Assembly: GCF_003814875.1 (NCBI RefSeq)
Contig: NZ_RKQF01000001.1
Span: 1,364,001-1,428,000, forward strand
Direction: 5' to 3'
Length of the DNA stretch: 64,000 nucleotides
Source of the DNA: Streptomyces sp. Ag109_O5-1
Lineage (GTDB): Bacteria; Actinomycetota; Actinomycetes; Streptomycetales; Streptomycetaceae
Part shown: in pieces, positions 25,108 through 33,375 of the stretch
Numbering within the stretch: position 1 is the stretch's first letter
How the letters are laid out: the number at the start of each line of letters is the position of its first letter
Notes under the pieces: model-generated
The model's input: the letters and a program-made list of their open reading frames with translations, nothing else
What the model was told of the DNA's origin: nothing
The model's database searches: none
Translations under genes and position numbers: made by a program

Positions 25108-25665
25108 GTGGGCATCGGCAGGGACATGCGCCGGCTGAGCGGTGAGCTGGTCGGGGAGCTGACCCTGCCCGCGCCCGCCCCGCCCCAGGAGCTGTACCGG
25201 GCGCTGTGCGACGCGATGGGCCGCCGCCGCGGCCGTCCCGTGCTGTTCCGTACGGCCGTCTTCCCGCCCGGCACGGCCAGCGGACTCTGGCTCGACCTGG
25301 CCGACAGCGACCTGGTCGTCGTCGAGGAACGCACCGCTCCCGATCACCAGTTGGTGATCCTCGGCCACGAACTGTGGCACATGCACGCCGGGCACCACGG
25401 CCATGACGTCGAGGGGGTCGGGGTGGCCGCGCGGCTCCTCGCCGAGGGGACGGGCGGCGAGCAGGCCGCGGTCCAGGCAGCCGTGCTGCGGGTCGCCGCC
25501 CGCACCCGCTGCGTCCGGGCCGAGGAGCGGGACGCGGAGACCTTCGGGCTGCTGCTGGCCAGCAAGTGCCGGACCTGGCTCGCCGGTTCGGCCCTGCGCG
25601 GGCCGGTACGGCGGCACGACGTCGCGGGGCGTATCGAGGCATCGCTCGGCTATCCGGGGAAGTGA
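25108..25665 (+). CDS. ImmA/IrrE-like zinc metalloprotease domain protein
   Basis: A 185-residue protein with a zinc protease signature HELWH (residues 87-91), followed by a helical region containing AEERDAETFGLLLASKC that could supply the third ligand. GTG 25108 is preceded by GAGGGAGA. It is transcribed directly behind the XRE gene. Streptomyces carry many such pairs, sometimes annotated as toxin-antitoxin components, but ImmA-type anti-repressor proteolysis is the better-supported role. Substrate is predicted, not shown, to be the upstream regulator. Confidence 0.7.
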   Translation: MGIGRDMRRLSGELVGELTLPAPAPPQELYRALCDAMGRRRGRPVLFRTAVFPPGTASGLWLDLADSDLVVVEERTAPDHQLVILGHELWHMHAGHHGHDVEGVGVAARLLAEGTGGEQAAVQAAVLRVAARTRCVRAEERDAETFGLLLASKCRTWLAGSALRGPVRRHDVAGRIEASLGYPGK

Positions 25666-25879
25666 CCCGGCCGGGCCGGATTCCGTTGCCGGAACGGCGA
25701 AGAGACGTTCCCTCAGGGGGCTCGCGGCGCGGTTGCGCGTCGGCTGAGCGGGGGAACCGAGGTGTGGCCGGACGGCGTTGTCAGTGGCGCGCGGCAAGCT
25801 GGAGGGTGCGCACCGCACACGCGGTGGGCCCGCGCCGCACGGGCGTGTGACCGCGACGACCGACGGGGAGAGCCGACCC

Positions 25880-26107
25880 ATGCCCACCGCTGTACTGACC
25901 GACCATGAGCGCACCGCCGTCCAGGCCTATCTGCGGCTGCTGCACACGGTGCGCGCGGCCTTCGACGGACCACCCGGCGAAGACCGGCCCCCGCTCGTAC
26001 CACCGGCCGTGCTCGCCGAGGCCGAGGAGGCCCTGACCCGAGCGGGCCTGGCGGGCAACGAGGAGGCGTTCTTCCGGTTGCTGCACGACTGGTGCCCGCC
26101 CGTCTGA
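25880..26107 (+). CDS. Small conserved-looking helical protein
   Basis: A 75-residue product (MPTAVLTDHERTAVQAYLRL start) predicted to be mainly helical, with a Pro-rich middle and a C-terminal FFRLLHDWCPPV. GGGGAGAG lies 9 nt before ATG 25880 and codon bias is Streptomyces-like, so it is probably real. I do not recognise the family. It converges on the phosphopantetheinyl transferase gene with 14 bp between stops. Confidence 0.55.
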   Translation: MPTAVLTDHERTAVQAYLRLLHTVRAAFDGPPGEDRPPLVPPAVLAEAEEALTRAGLAGNEEAFFRLLHDWCPPV

Positions 26108-26121
26108 GCCGACGGGGGCGG

Positions 26122-26802
26122 TCAGGGGTGCGGCACCACCACGGCCGAGGCCAGCATGCCGTACCCCGCGCCCCAGCGGCCCTCGAAGACCTCCAGCTGC
26201 CGCCCGCCGACCGTCGGGCCGGGGACCAGGAGGCGGGCGCGCAGCGTGCCGCGCGGCCGTTCACCGGGCTCCGGGAAGAGCTCGATGTCGGCCTCCATGA
26301 AGTCCAGCCACTTCCCGGTGAGGGGGAACCACGCCTTGTAGACGGATTCCTTGGCACTGAACAGCAGGCGGTCCCAGTGCACCTCGGGCCGCTCCGCCGC
26401 CAGGCGGCCCAGCCGCTCCTGCTCCGAGGGCAGCAGCACGGACTCGCCGACGCCCTCGGGCAGCGGGCCCTGCGGTTCGGCGTCGATACCGATCGACGCC
26501 AGGTCGGCGGCGCGGGCCAGGGCGGCGGAACAGTAGCCCTCGCAGTGGGTCATGCTGCCGATCAGCCCGTCCGGCCAGCGCGGTGCGCCCCGCTCGCCGC
26601 TCACGACCGGCTGTGGCGGGACCCCCAGCTTCTCCATGGCGCTGCGGGCGCAGGCGCGCACGGCGGCGAACTCGCGGCGCCGCTTGGGCACGGCCCGCGC
26701 GACGATCGCCTCCTCCTCGGGGTAGAGCGGGGCCTCGCGGATCGTCTCGTCACCGAGCATCTCCACGACCACCACCGAGTCCGGGAGCAGCTCCTCGATC
26801 AC
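26122..26802 (-). CDS. 4'-phosphopantetheinyl transferase, PptT/EntD-like
   Basis: A 226-residue Sfp-type enzyme that transfers phosphopantetheine from CoA to carrier proteins of polyketide, peptide or fatty acid synthases. Family motifs are GSMTHCEGY (near 82), SIGIDAEP (near 99, Mg-binding Asp and Glu) and FSAKESVYKAWFP (near 147). The size and motifs fit the actinobacterial PptT/EntD group. GTG 26802 follows GGAGG. It overlaps the upstream metallophosphoesterase gene by 53 bp, as with the mycobacterial pptT and the phosphopantetheinyl hydrolase gene, which are adjacent. Confidence 0.87.
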   Translation of the reverse strand: MIEELLPDSVVVVEMLGDETIREAPLYPEEEAIVARAVPKRRREFAAVRACARSAMEKLGVPPQPVVSGERGAPRWPDGLIGSMTHCEGYCSAALARAADLASIGIDAEPQGPLPEGVGESVLLPSEQERLGRLAAERPEVHWDRLLFSAKESVYKAWFPLTGKWLDFMEADIELFPEPGERPRGTLRARLLVPGPTVGGRQLEVFEGRWGAGYGMLASAVVVPHP

Positions 26803-27655
26803 CGGTTCCGACCTCCATCGGCAGTATGCGGCGCAGTTCGCCCGGCGGCCGGGAGCGCTTGCGCCACTCGCGGGGGTATCCCACGGAGACTTCTTCGAAG
26901 CGGACGCCTTCGTGCCAGGTGGTGCGGGGGATGTGCAGATGACCGTAGACCATGGTGTCGACGCGGAATCTGCGGTGCCAGTCGGCGGTGAGTGTGGTGC
27001 CGCACCACATGGCGAACTCCGGGTACCAGAGCACGTCCGTGGGGTGCCGGTCCAGCGGGTAGTGGCCCGCCAGCACGGTCGGCAGGTCCTCGGGCAGCTC
27101 GGCGAGCCGACGCTCGGTGGCCTCGACCCGGGCCCGGCACCAGGCCTCGCGGGTCGGATAGGGGTCGGGGTGCAGCAGGTACTCGTCGTTGCAGACGACG
27201 CCGGTGCCGTGCGCGTAGGCGAGGCCTTCCTCCTTGGTGGCGCAGCCGGCCGGCAGGAAGGAGTAGTCGTACAGCAGGAACAGCGGTGCTACGACGACCG
27301 GGCCGCCCGGGCCCTCCCAGACCGGGTAGGGGTCCTCGGGGCTGACCACGCCCAGTTCCCGGCAGAGCTCGACGAGGTGCTCGTAGCGGGCGACGCCGCG
27401 CAGGGTGACCGGGTCCTTGGGGTGGGTCCACAGGTCGTGGTTGCCGGGTGCCCACAGCACCTTGCGGAAGCGGCCGGCCAGGGTTTCGAGGGTCCAGCGG
27501 ATGTCGGCGACGGTCTCCGCGATGTCACCGGCGACGATCAGCCAGTCCTGGTCCGTTTCCGGTCGCATTTTCCCGACGAGCTCGCGGTTCTCCGGGTACG
27601 TGATGTGCAGGTCACTGATGGCCAGCAACCGCCCGGCACCGGCCGTGGACTCCAC
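26750..27655 (-). CDS. Calcineurin-like metallophosphoesterase, PptH-like
   Basis: A 301-residue binuclear metallophosphoesterase. The ligand motifs are in order: SDLHI, GDIAE, GNHDLW, GHYPLD and YGHLHIPR. GTG 27655 is chosen because GAAGGGG precedes it; the open frame extends to 27919 without family features. Its 3' end overlaps the phosphopantetheinyl transferase start by 53 bp. In Mycobacterium tuberculosis the equivalent partner, PptH, removes phosphopantetheine from carrier proteins and opposes PptT; the same role is inferred here from neighbourhood and motifs. Confidence 0.8.
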   Translation of the reverse strand: MESTAGAGRLLAISDLHITYPENRELVGKMRPETDQDWLIVAGDIAETVADIRWTLETLAGRFRKVLWAPGNHDLWTHPKDPVTLRGVARYEHLVELCRELGVVSPEDPYPVWEGPGGPVVVAPLFLLYDYSFLPAGCATKEEGLAYAHGTGVVCNDEYLLHPDPYPTREAWCRARVEATERRLAELPEDLPTVLAGHYPLDRHPTDVLWYPEFAMWCGTTLTADWHRRFRVDTMVYGHLHIPRTTWHEGVRFEEVSVGYPREWRKRSRPPGELRRILPMEVGTGDRGAAPGLGGGRGDAR

Positions 27656-27979
27656 CCCGTACCCCTTCCGATCATGTCGTCTCCACCCACCACAGCACAC
27701 CACGGGCACGGCGAACAAGGGGACCCGGCCGACCGGGCGTATGCCCGTCACCGGCCAGTCAAGGAAACCGGCAGGGACGGCGCAGGAAAACGCGCGTGGA
27801 CACTCCGGGGAAATCCGTAACACTGGCGTTGCACGCGGGGCCCCTTGAAAGCCGTATGATCCCCCCAACACCACCGCCACGAACTTCCCTTCGACCAGGG
27901 CGGTTTGGTGACCCTCCAACCACCCTGCCCGGGCACGGGCCCGCTGACCCCTGCCCGAAAACCCCGAAAGGCGGCATTA
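27656..27979. other. Divergent intergenic region between PptH-like and ATP-grasp genes
   Basis: No gene is seen in these 324 bp. A TATGAT at 27855-27860 could be a -10 element for the ATP-grasp gene, but the nearest TTGCAC (27829-27834) is 20 bp away, longer than usual. Long open frames here are shadows on both strands. Confidence 0.4.
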
Positions 27980-29101
27980 ATGCGCTCTCGCGTACGCGTC
28001 TGGCTCAACCGCACGTACGCGGAGAACGTGTTCTTCATGGATCAGTTGCGGAAAAATCCCAGCGACCGGGCGGTCGAGATCCATGCGACGCACGGTGACG
28101 CGGACTCCCCCGTGCTGGCCGCCGCCGACACCGCCGACCTGGAGCCGGAGGGTCTGTCCCCGGCCGCCTACGTCGAGTACGCCCTCGACCAGTGCCAGCG
28201 CCGTGGCATCGATGTCTTCGTGCCCCGGCTGCACCAGTCGGCGATCGTCGCCCACCGCGCCGACTTCGAGGCGGTCGGCACGGCCCTGCTGGCGCCGACG
28301 CCGGAGGGGACCGCGGTCTTCGAGGACAAGGCGACCGCGTACGAGGCGGTCGCCGCGGTCGGCGTGCCGGTGCCGCCGTGGTGGCGGGTCCGTACGGCGG
28401 ACGAACTGGTCGACGCGGTCGAGAAGTTGGAGGCCGACGGGCACAAGGCGTGCTTCAAGCCCGCGGCCGGTGCGGGCGGGGTGGGCTTCCGGGTGATCAC
28501 ACGCGCCCCCTTCTCGCTCTTCCACCTCGGCGGGTTCCCCGGGCCGTACGTCCAGCTCGACCTGGTCGTCAACGCGCTGCAGCAGGCCGATCACCCGGTG
28601 GACTGGCTGGTGATGCCCCGTCTGGAGGAACCTGAGGTGTCCGTGGACTGCCTCACCGGTCCCGACAACCTGGTCCGGCTGGCCGTGGGCCGTACGAAGA
28701 AGGGCCGCCGGCGCGGTTTCACCCTCGACGAGCGGTGGCTGGAGCCGGCGCGGATCATCGCCGAGGGCTTCGGGCTGCACTACCTGTCCAACATCCAGTT
28801 CCGGATGTACGGCGACGAGCCGGTCCTGCTCGACGTCAACACGCGGCCCGCGGGCGGGTTGCACCAGCTGTCCCTGTGCGGCGTCAACGCGCCCTGGGCC
28901 GCGGTGCAGTTGGCGCTGGGCGAGGACCCGGGGGTGATCGAGCCGCCGTTCCTGGGGCAGGACTACGCGGTGGTTTCGGGGCCGCGGCCCGTACTGCCGT
29001 CCGTGCCGGTGGCGCGGGAGGAGGTCGACGTTGTGTTGGCGCCGGCGTTGCCCGTGGAAGTGGAGTCGGTTGACGCTGCGGCTGCGGTGTTGCCGCTCTA
29101 G
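27980..29101 (+). CDS. ATP-grasp superfamily protein
   Basis: A 373-residue protein with an ATP-grasp fold: pre-ATP-grasp N-terminus (about 1-110), FEDKATAYEAVAAVGVPVP (near 115), a KPAAGAGGVGFRV phosphate-binding loop (near 160) and Mg ligands in LDVNTRPAGG (near 290). ATG 27980 follows GAAAGGCGG. The C-terminal 40 residues are Val/Pro-rich and acidic. Such proteins ligate a carboxylate to an amine or thiol, but the substrates cannot be inferred. The gene stands alone, divergent from the PptH-like gene. Confidence 0.75.
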   Translation: MRSRVRVWLNRTYAENVFFMDQLRKNPSDRAVEIHATHGDADSPVLAAADTADLEPEGLSPAAYVEYALDQCQRRGIDVFVPRLHQSAIVAHRADFEAVGTALLAPTPEGTAVFEDKATAYEAVAAVGVPVPPWWRVRTADELVDAVEKLEADGHKACFKPAAGAGGVGFRVITRAPFSLFHLGGFPGPYVQLDLVVNALQQADHPVDWLVMPRLEEPEVSVDCLTGPDNLVRLAVGRTKKGRRRGFTLDERWLEPARIIAEGFGLHYLSNIQFRMYGDEPVLLDVNTRPAGGLHQLSLCGVNAPWAAVQLALGEDPGVIEPPFLGQDYAVVSGPRPVLPSVPVAREEVDVVLAPALPVEVESVDAAAAVLPL

Positions 29102-29173
29102 ATTGTCGGCCGACTGCGGGTCCACTGTGGCTGGTCGCGCAGTTCCCCGCGCCCCTTTCGGGCGCCTCACCTC

Positions 29174-29230
29174 ACCGGTATGGACCAATTCTCGTTCGTC
29201 TTCTTGACACGCGGATTGGTCCATACCAAC
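29174..29230 (+). promoter_or_regulatory. Two DasR-like boxes flanking a TTGACA -35 element
   Basis: ACCGGTATGGACCAAT (29174-29189) and ATTGGTCCATACCAAC (29215-29230) each match about 12 of 16 positions of the DasR consensus ACTGGTCTAGACCACT as I recall it. Their inner parts (29177-29189 and 29215-29227) form a perfect 13-bp inverted repeat. Between them lies TTGACA (29204-29209). Paired repeats around the -35 box are a known feature of Streptomyces chitinase promoters. No clear -10 is seen. Confidence 0.7.
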
Positions 29231-29295
29231 TTTGTTGCGCACCCCCTCGCACGTTCGTGCACTCCCGAACACCCCCATTCCTTCAGGGAGATCGT

Positions 29296-30975
29296 GTGCG
29301 CAACTCACTCAGACGTTCCAGACATCGGATACTCGCCCTGCTCGGGTCCGCCGCACTCGCGCTCGCCGGGGCGATCGCGCTGCCCGGTACCGCGCAGGCG
29401 GCCAACGTCCTGTCCAACCCCGGCTTCGAGTCGGGGAGTCTCTCGCCCTGGTCATGCTCCGGGAACCTCGGCTCGGTCGTGTCCTCCCCCGTGCACGGTG
29501 GCTCCAAGGCCCTTGCGGGGGCCGTGAGCTCCAGTGACACCGCCCAGTGCACCCAGACCGTCGCCGTGCAGCCCAACACGACGTACTCGCTGAGCGGCTG
29601 GGTCCGCGGCTCGTACGTCTATCTCGGGGTGACCGGCGGCACCTCCACCTGGACCACCTCGCCGTCCCAGTACAGCCAGCTGAGCGTCTCCTTCACCACC
29701 GGCGCCTCGCAGACCAGCGCCCAGATCTATGTCCACGGGTGGTACGCCCAGGGGCCGTACTACGCCGACGACATCAGCCTCGACGGGCCCGGCGGCAGCT
29801 CGGACACACAGGCGCCCACCGCACCCACGAACCTCACCTCCACCGGGAAGACCTCGTCGAGCGTCTCCCTGTCCTGGTCGGCCGCGACGGACAACGTCGG
29901 GGTGACGGCGTACGACATCTACAGCGGGTCGAGCCAGGTGGCGAGCGTCTCCGGGACCACCGCCACGGTGAGCGGGCTGGCGGCCAGCACGGCGTACACC
30001 TTCACGGTGAAGGCACGGGACGCGGCCGGGAACGTCTCGGCGGCCTCCAACGCCGTGTCCGTGACCACGAACGCGGGCAGCGGCGGCGGCACCGGCTTCA
30101 AGCAGGCCGCGCCCTACCTCTTCGAGGGCTGGGGTGATCCGCCGAGCCCGTCCACCGTGATGAGCGCGACCGGCATCAAGAACTTCACCATGGCCTTCGT
30201 GCTCGACTCGGGCGGCTGCACCCCGGCCTGGGACGGCAGCAGGGCACTCACCGGTGGCGTCGACCAGACCGCGATCAACCAGATCCGGGCGGCCGGCGGT
30301 GACATCACCCCGTCGTTCGGCGGCTGGCAGGGCAGCAAGCTCGGCGCCAACTGCTCCTCCGCGAGCGCGCTGGCCGGAGCGATCCAGAAGGTGATCGACG
30401 CCTACGGTCTCAAATCCGTCGACATGGACATCGAGAACACGGACGAGTTCGAGAACGAGGCCGTGCAGGCGAAGATCCTGACCGCCCTGAAGACGGTCAA
30501 GGCCAACAACCCCGGTCTGAAGACGATCGTCACCTTCGGGACGTCCACCACCGGGCCGACGTACTACGGCAACAGGCTGATCGAGCAGGCTCAGTCGATC
30601 GGCGCCGGCATCGACGTCTTCACGATCATGCCGTTCGACTTCGGCGGCGGCTCCGACATGTACGGCAACACCGTCGCCGCGGCCGAGGGGCTGAAGACCA
30701 AGCTGAAGTCCACGTTCGGCTGGGACGACGCGACGGCCTACGCGCACATCGGGATCTCCGGCATGAACGGGCTGTCCGACCAGCAGGAGACCACGACCCC
30801 GGCGATCTGGACCCAGATCCGTGACTGGGGGAACTCGCACCACATCGCCCGGCTCGCGTTCTGGGCGGTCAACCGGGACCGCGGCTGCGCGGGCGGCGGC
30901 GTGGTGAGCAACTGCTCCGGGATCAGCCAGAACAACTGGCAGTTCACCTCGATCACGGCCGGCTTCACCGGCTGA
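29296..30975 (+). CDS. Secreted GH18 chitinase with CBM and fibronectin-III domains
   Basis: A 559-residue secreted enzyme that hydrolyses beta-1,4-GlcNAc linkages. The parts are a Sec signal peptide ending GTAQA (about 1-35), a CBM4/9-like carbohydrate module (NVLSNPGFESGSLSPWSCSG, 36-165), a fibronectin-III repeat (about 170-258) and a GH18 barrel (about 275-559). The catalytic strand reads KSVDMDIE with Asp376, Asp378 and Glu380; the first Asp of the DxxDxDxE consensus is Lys in this subfamily. GTG 29296 follows GGGAG. The DasR-like promoter supports a chitin role. An endo-N-acetylglucosaminidase is a less likely reading. Confidence 0.85.
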   Translation: MRNSLRRSRHRILALLGSAALALAGAIALPGTAQAANVLSNPGFESGSLSPWSCSGNLGSVVSSPVHGGSKALAGAVSSSDTAQCTQTVAVQPNTTYSLSGWVRGSYVYLGVTGGTSTWTTSPSQYSQLSVSFTTGASQTSAQIYVHGWYAQGPYYADDISLDGPGGSSDTQAPTAPTNLTSTGKTSSSVSLSWSAATDNVGVTAYDIYSGSSQVASVSGTTATVSGLAASTAYTFTVKARDAAGNVSAASNAVSVTTNAGSGGGTGFKQAAPYLFEGWGDPPSPSTVMSATGIKNFTMAFVLDSGGCTPAWDGSRALTGGVDQTAINQIRAAGGDITPSFGGWQGSKLGANCSSASALAGAIQKVIDAYGLKSVDMDIENTDEFENEAVQAKILTALKTVKANNPGLKTIVTFGTSTTGPTYYGNRLIEQAQSIGAGIDVFTIMPFDFGGGSDMYGNTVAAAEGLKTKLKSTFGWDDATAYAHIGISGMNGLSDQQETTTPAIWTQIRDWGNSHHIARLAFWAVNRDRGCAGGGVVSNCSGISQNNWQFTSITAGFTG

Positions 30976-31043
30976 GCGAGCGGCCGGTTTCACCGGCTGA
31001 CCGGGCTTCCGGTCTGACCGGCCGAGCGGGCAGCGACCGAACG

Positions 31044-31076
31044 GCGTGGGGGTGCCTAGACGGGGTACCCCCACGC
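31044..31076. terminator. Bidirectional terminator between chitinase and sulfotransferase
   Basis: GCGTGGGGGT and ACCCCCACGC form a perfect 10-bp stem with a 13-nt loop between two convergent genes. The right arm encodes the last residues of the sulfotransferase and the loop holds its stop codon. No U-tract follows, as is common for Streptomyces terminators. Confidence 0.65.
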
Positions 31077-31943
31077 CTTCGCTATCTCCGCCAGCCGGGG
31101 CGGGAGTTCGGCGCCGGGGTCGGCCTGCCGGGCGGCCTGGATACGGCCGGACCTGATCTCCTCGCTCCAGTCGCCGAGCTTGGGGCGGAAGGTGCCGTGG
31201 TCCTTGGTGCCGTACTCGAGCATGCCGCTCTCCCAGGGGACACCGAGGTACTCGCACAGGCCACGGGTGACCTGCTCCGGTTCGGCGGTCAGGTCCTCAT
31301 AGGTGATCACATGGGCGCCGGGGAGCTGCTGCCGGGCCTCTTCCAGCTTCTCGGCGTAGCCCAGGACCTCGCCGCGGATCTGGTCGTGGTCGGGTTCGGC
31401 GCGGCGGCTGGTCAGGGACTGGATGACGGCGCCGGGGTGGCGCAGCAGCAGGACGAACCGGGCCTCGGGCCAACATCGGTGCAGCCGGGGCCACATGAGG
31501 GTGTTCGGCGGGGTCTTGTCGACGATGACGTCCTTGCCGCTGCGGGAGAGTTCGAGGTGCAGCACGCGGTCCCACAGGACGTGCTCCAACTCGTCCTTGT
31601 CCAGGGCGAGTTCCTTCATGGCGTCCGCCGTGAACTCCCGGGACATCCGGACGTGGACCGTGCGCAGATGCATCTCGTGCGGGGCGCGGATACGGCTGTG
31701 GCTGTTCAGCAGCACCCGCAGGAGGGTGGAGCCGGAGCGCACCGAGGAGAGGACGAAGACCGGGGACTGCACCAGGCGCGGGGCGAGCGGGGCCACATAG
31801 CCGCCGGAGGGCTGCTCCTGCCCGACCGGGCGCTGCGTCGGGATCCCGTCCAGGGTCCTGCGCGACGGGCTCACCGCCTGTGCCATGAGCCGTCCGCGGC
31901 GCTTGAGCCCCTTGGCGATCGCTGACATTCGCGGGTCTCGCAC
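31056..31943 (-). CDS. Sulfotransferase family protein (PAPS-dependent)
   Basis: A 295-residue cytoplasmic protein with the two PAPS-binding elements of sulfotransferases: the 5'-phosphosulfate loop LSSVRSGSTLLRVLL (near 67) and the 3'-phosphate segment FVLLLRHPGAVIQSLTSR (near 157). A middle segment DVIVDKTPPNTLMWPRL matches the acceptor-side pattern of carbohydrate or tyrosine sulfotransferases. GTG 31943 follows GAGGGAGG, with ATG 31928 as alternative. It lies between a chitinase and a glycosidase operon; acceptor unknown. Confidence 0.8.
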   Translation of the reverse strand: MRDPRMSAIAKGLKRRGRLMAQAVSPSRRTLDGIPTQRPVGQEQPSGGYVAPLAPRLVQSPVFVLSSVRSGSTLLRVLLNSHSRIRAPHEMHLRTVHVRMSREFTADAMKELALDKDELEHVLWDRVLHLELSRSGKDVIVDKTPPNTLMWPRLHRCWPEARFVLLLRHPGAVIQSLTSRRAEPDHDQIRGEVLGYAEKLEEARQQLPGAHVITYEDLTAEPEQVTRGLCEYLGVPWESGMLEYGTKDHGTFRPKLGDWSEEIRSGRIQAARQADPGAELPPRLAEIAKAWGYPV

Positions 31944-32026
31944 GGTGATGCCTCCCTCTCGTCCCTGCCGTCACGCATCCCAGGGGTGCCAAGCGAACTC
32001 AAGGTGTCCAAGAGGCGAACCAACAG

Positions 32027-32057
32027 GGTCACGGCGGCCCGAAAAGCCGCCGTGACC
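32027..32057 (-). terminator. Strong terminator after the GH38-GH29 genes
   Basis: GGTCACGGCGGC and GCCGCCGTGACC form a perfect 12-bp GC-rich stem with a 7-nt loop containing GAAAA. It is 64 bp downstream of the fucosidase stop and insulates the sulfotransferase gene. Confidence 0.75.
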
Positions 32058-32120
32058 TGTGCACTTACCGATCTCTTAATTCTTCATATGAGAATCTCCG
32101 GCTTTTGTGGCCGAAGAACC

Positions 32121-33371
32121 TCAGAACCGGCCGGATCCCCGGTACAGCTCCAGCTCCCCGTCGAGTTCGACGGCGAGCACGGTGGCGTACGGGTCGAGGT
32201 CGGCCTCGGCCGGCGGGTCGATCCACAGCACGCCCACCGCCTCGTGCAGTCCGCCGACCACCCGGTGGCCGAGTTCGGTGCCGGTGCCGAGCACGGTCAC
32301 CTTGGTGACCTTCGTGGCGAGGCCGCGGACACCGATCTCGGCGCGCGGGGCGTCGAACAGGGTGAGGTAGAGGGTACGACGGTCCGCGGAGAGCGTGCTG
32401 GGGCCGTAGTGGTGCCCGGCGGGCAGCCCGCGGACGGTCCCGTACACCGCTTCTTCATGCTTGCGGATCCACTCCCCCAGCCCCTCAAGGCGCTCCACCT
32501 GCGGCTGGGGGATGGTGCCGTCCTCCATGGGGCCGACGTCCAGCAGCAGGTTGCCACCACCGCCGATGGTCTCGGTGAAGTAGCGGATCAGCTGGGCCAG
32601 TGACTTGTGGTTGTGGTCGTGGTGCTGGTAGCCCCACGAGTCGTTGATCGTCAGGCAGAGTTCCCAGGGGCCCTCCGGGGGCACCACGGGGGCGCCCTGC
32701 TCGGGGGTCGCGTAGTCCCCCTCGCTGAGCATCCGCGCGTTGAAGACGACGTGCGGGACGTACGAGCGGATCAGCGCGGCGAGTTCGGGGATCCGCCACT
32801 GCTCCTCACTGCGGTCCCACTCCCCGTCGAACCACATCAGGTCCGGCCGGAAGCGGGACGCCAACTCCCTTGTCTGGCCGTCCCGGTAGACGATGAAGCG
32901 TTCCCAGGCGGCCAGGTCCTCGTCCTCGGCCGCCACCTCGGAGTAGCGGTTGTCCTCCTGCTCCGGCGGGCGGCCGGGCTTGCGGGTGGAGGCGTAGTCG
33001 GGGTGGTTCCAGTCGGAGTGCGAGTAGTAGAGACCGACCTTCAGCCCCTTCTCGCGCAGGGCCTCGGCATAGGGGCCGAGGTAGTCCTTGCCGAGGTTGA
33101 GGTCGCCGTACTCCGTGTCCCACAGGGCCACACCGTCATGGTGACGGCTCGTCAGCACGGCGTACTTCGCGCCGGCGCGGGCGAACAGGTCCGCCCACGC
33201 CCTCGGGTCGTACGCGGCGCCGGTGAACCGGCCCAACTGGGACATGTACTGCTCGTGCGGCACGATGTCGTCATAGAAGGACCAGGACTCCTGGACGCCG
33301 TCCACGGCGTAGATGCCCCAGTGCACGAAGATCCCCAACTTGGCGTCGGTGAACCAGGGTTGCATCGCCAT
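32121..33371 (-). CDS. GH29 alpha-L-fucosidase
   Basis: A 416-residue enzyme of the GH29 family: WFTDAKLGIFVHWGIYAVDG at the N-terminus, YAVLTSRHHDGVALWDT (near 70-85) and DLMWFDGEWD with the nucleophile Asp near 181. A C-terminal beta-sandwich (about 310-416) follows the barrel. There is no signal peptide, so it acts on fucosylated oligosaccharides inside the cell. It starts 4 bp downstream of the alpha-mannosidase stop and is cotranscribed with it. Confidence 0.88.
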   Translation of the reverse strand: MAMQPWFTDAKLGIFVHWGIYAVDGVQESWSFYDDIVPHEQYMSQLGRFTGAAYDPRAWADLFARAGAKYAVLTSRHHDGVALWDTEYGDLNLGKDYLGPYAEALREKGLKVGLYYSHSDWNHPDYASTRKPGRPPEQEDNRYSEVAAEDEDLAAWERFIVYRDGQTRELASRFRPDLMWFDGEWDRSEEQWRIPELAALIRSYVPHVVFNARMLSEGDYATPEQGAPVVPPEGPWELCLTINDSWGYQHHDHNHKSLAQLIRYFTETIGGGGNLLLDVGPMEDGTIPQPQVERLEGLGEWIRKHEEAVYGTVRGLPAGHHYGPSTLSADRRTLYLTLFDAPRAEIGVRGLATKVTKVTVLGTGTELGHRVVGGLHEAVGVLWIDPPAEADLDPYATVLAVELDGELELYRGSGRF

Positions 33372-33375
33372 ACGG

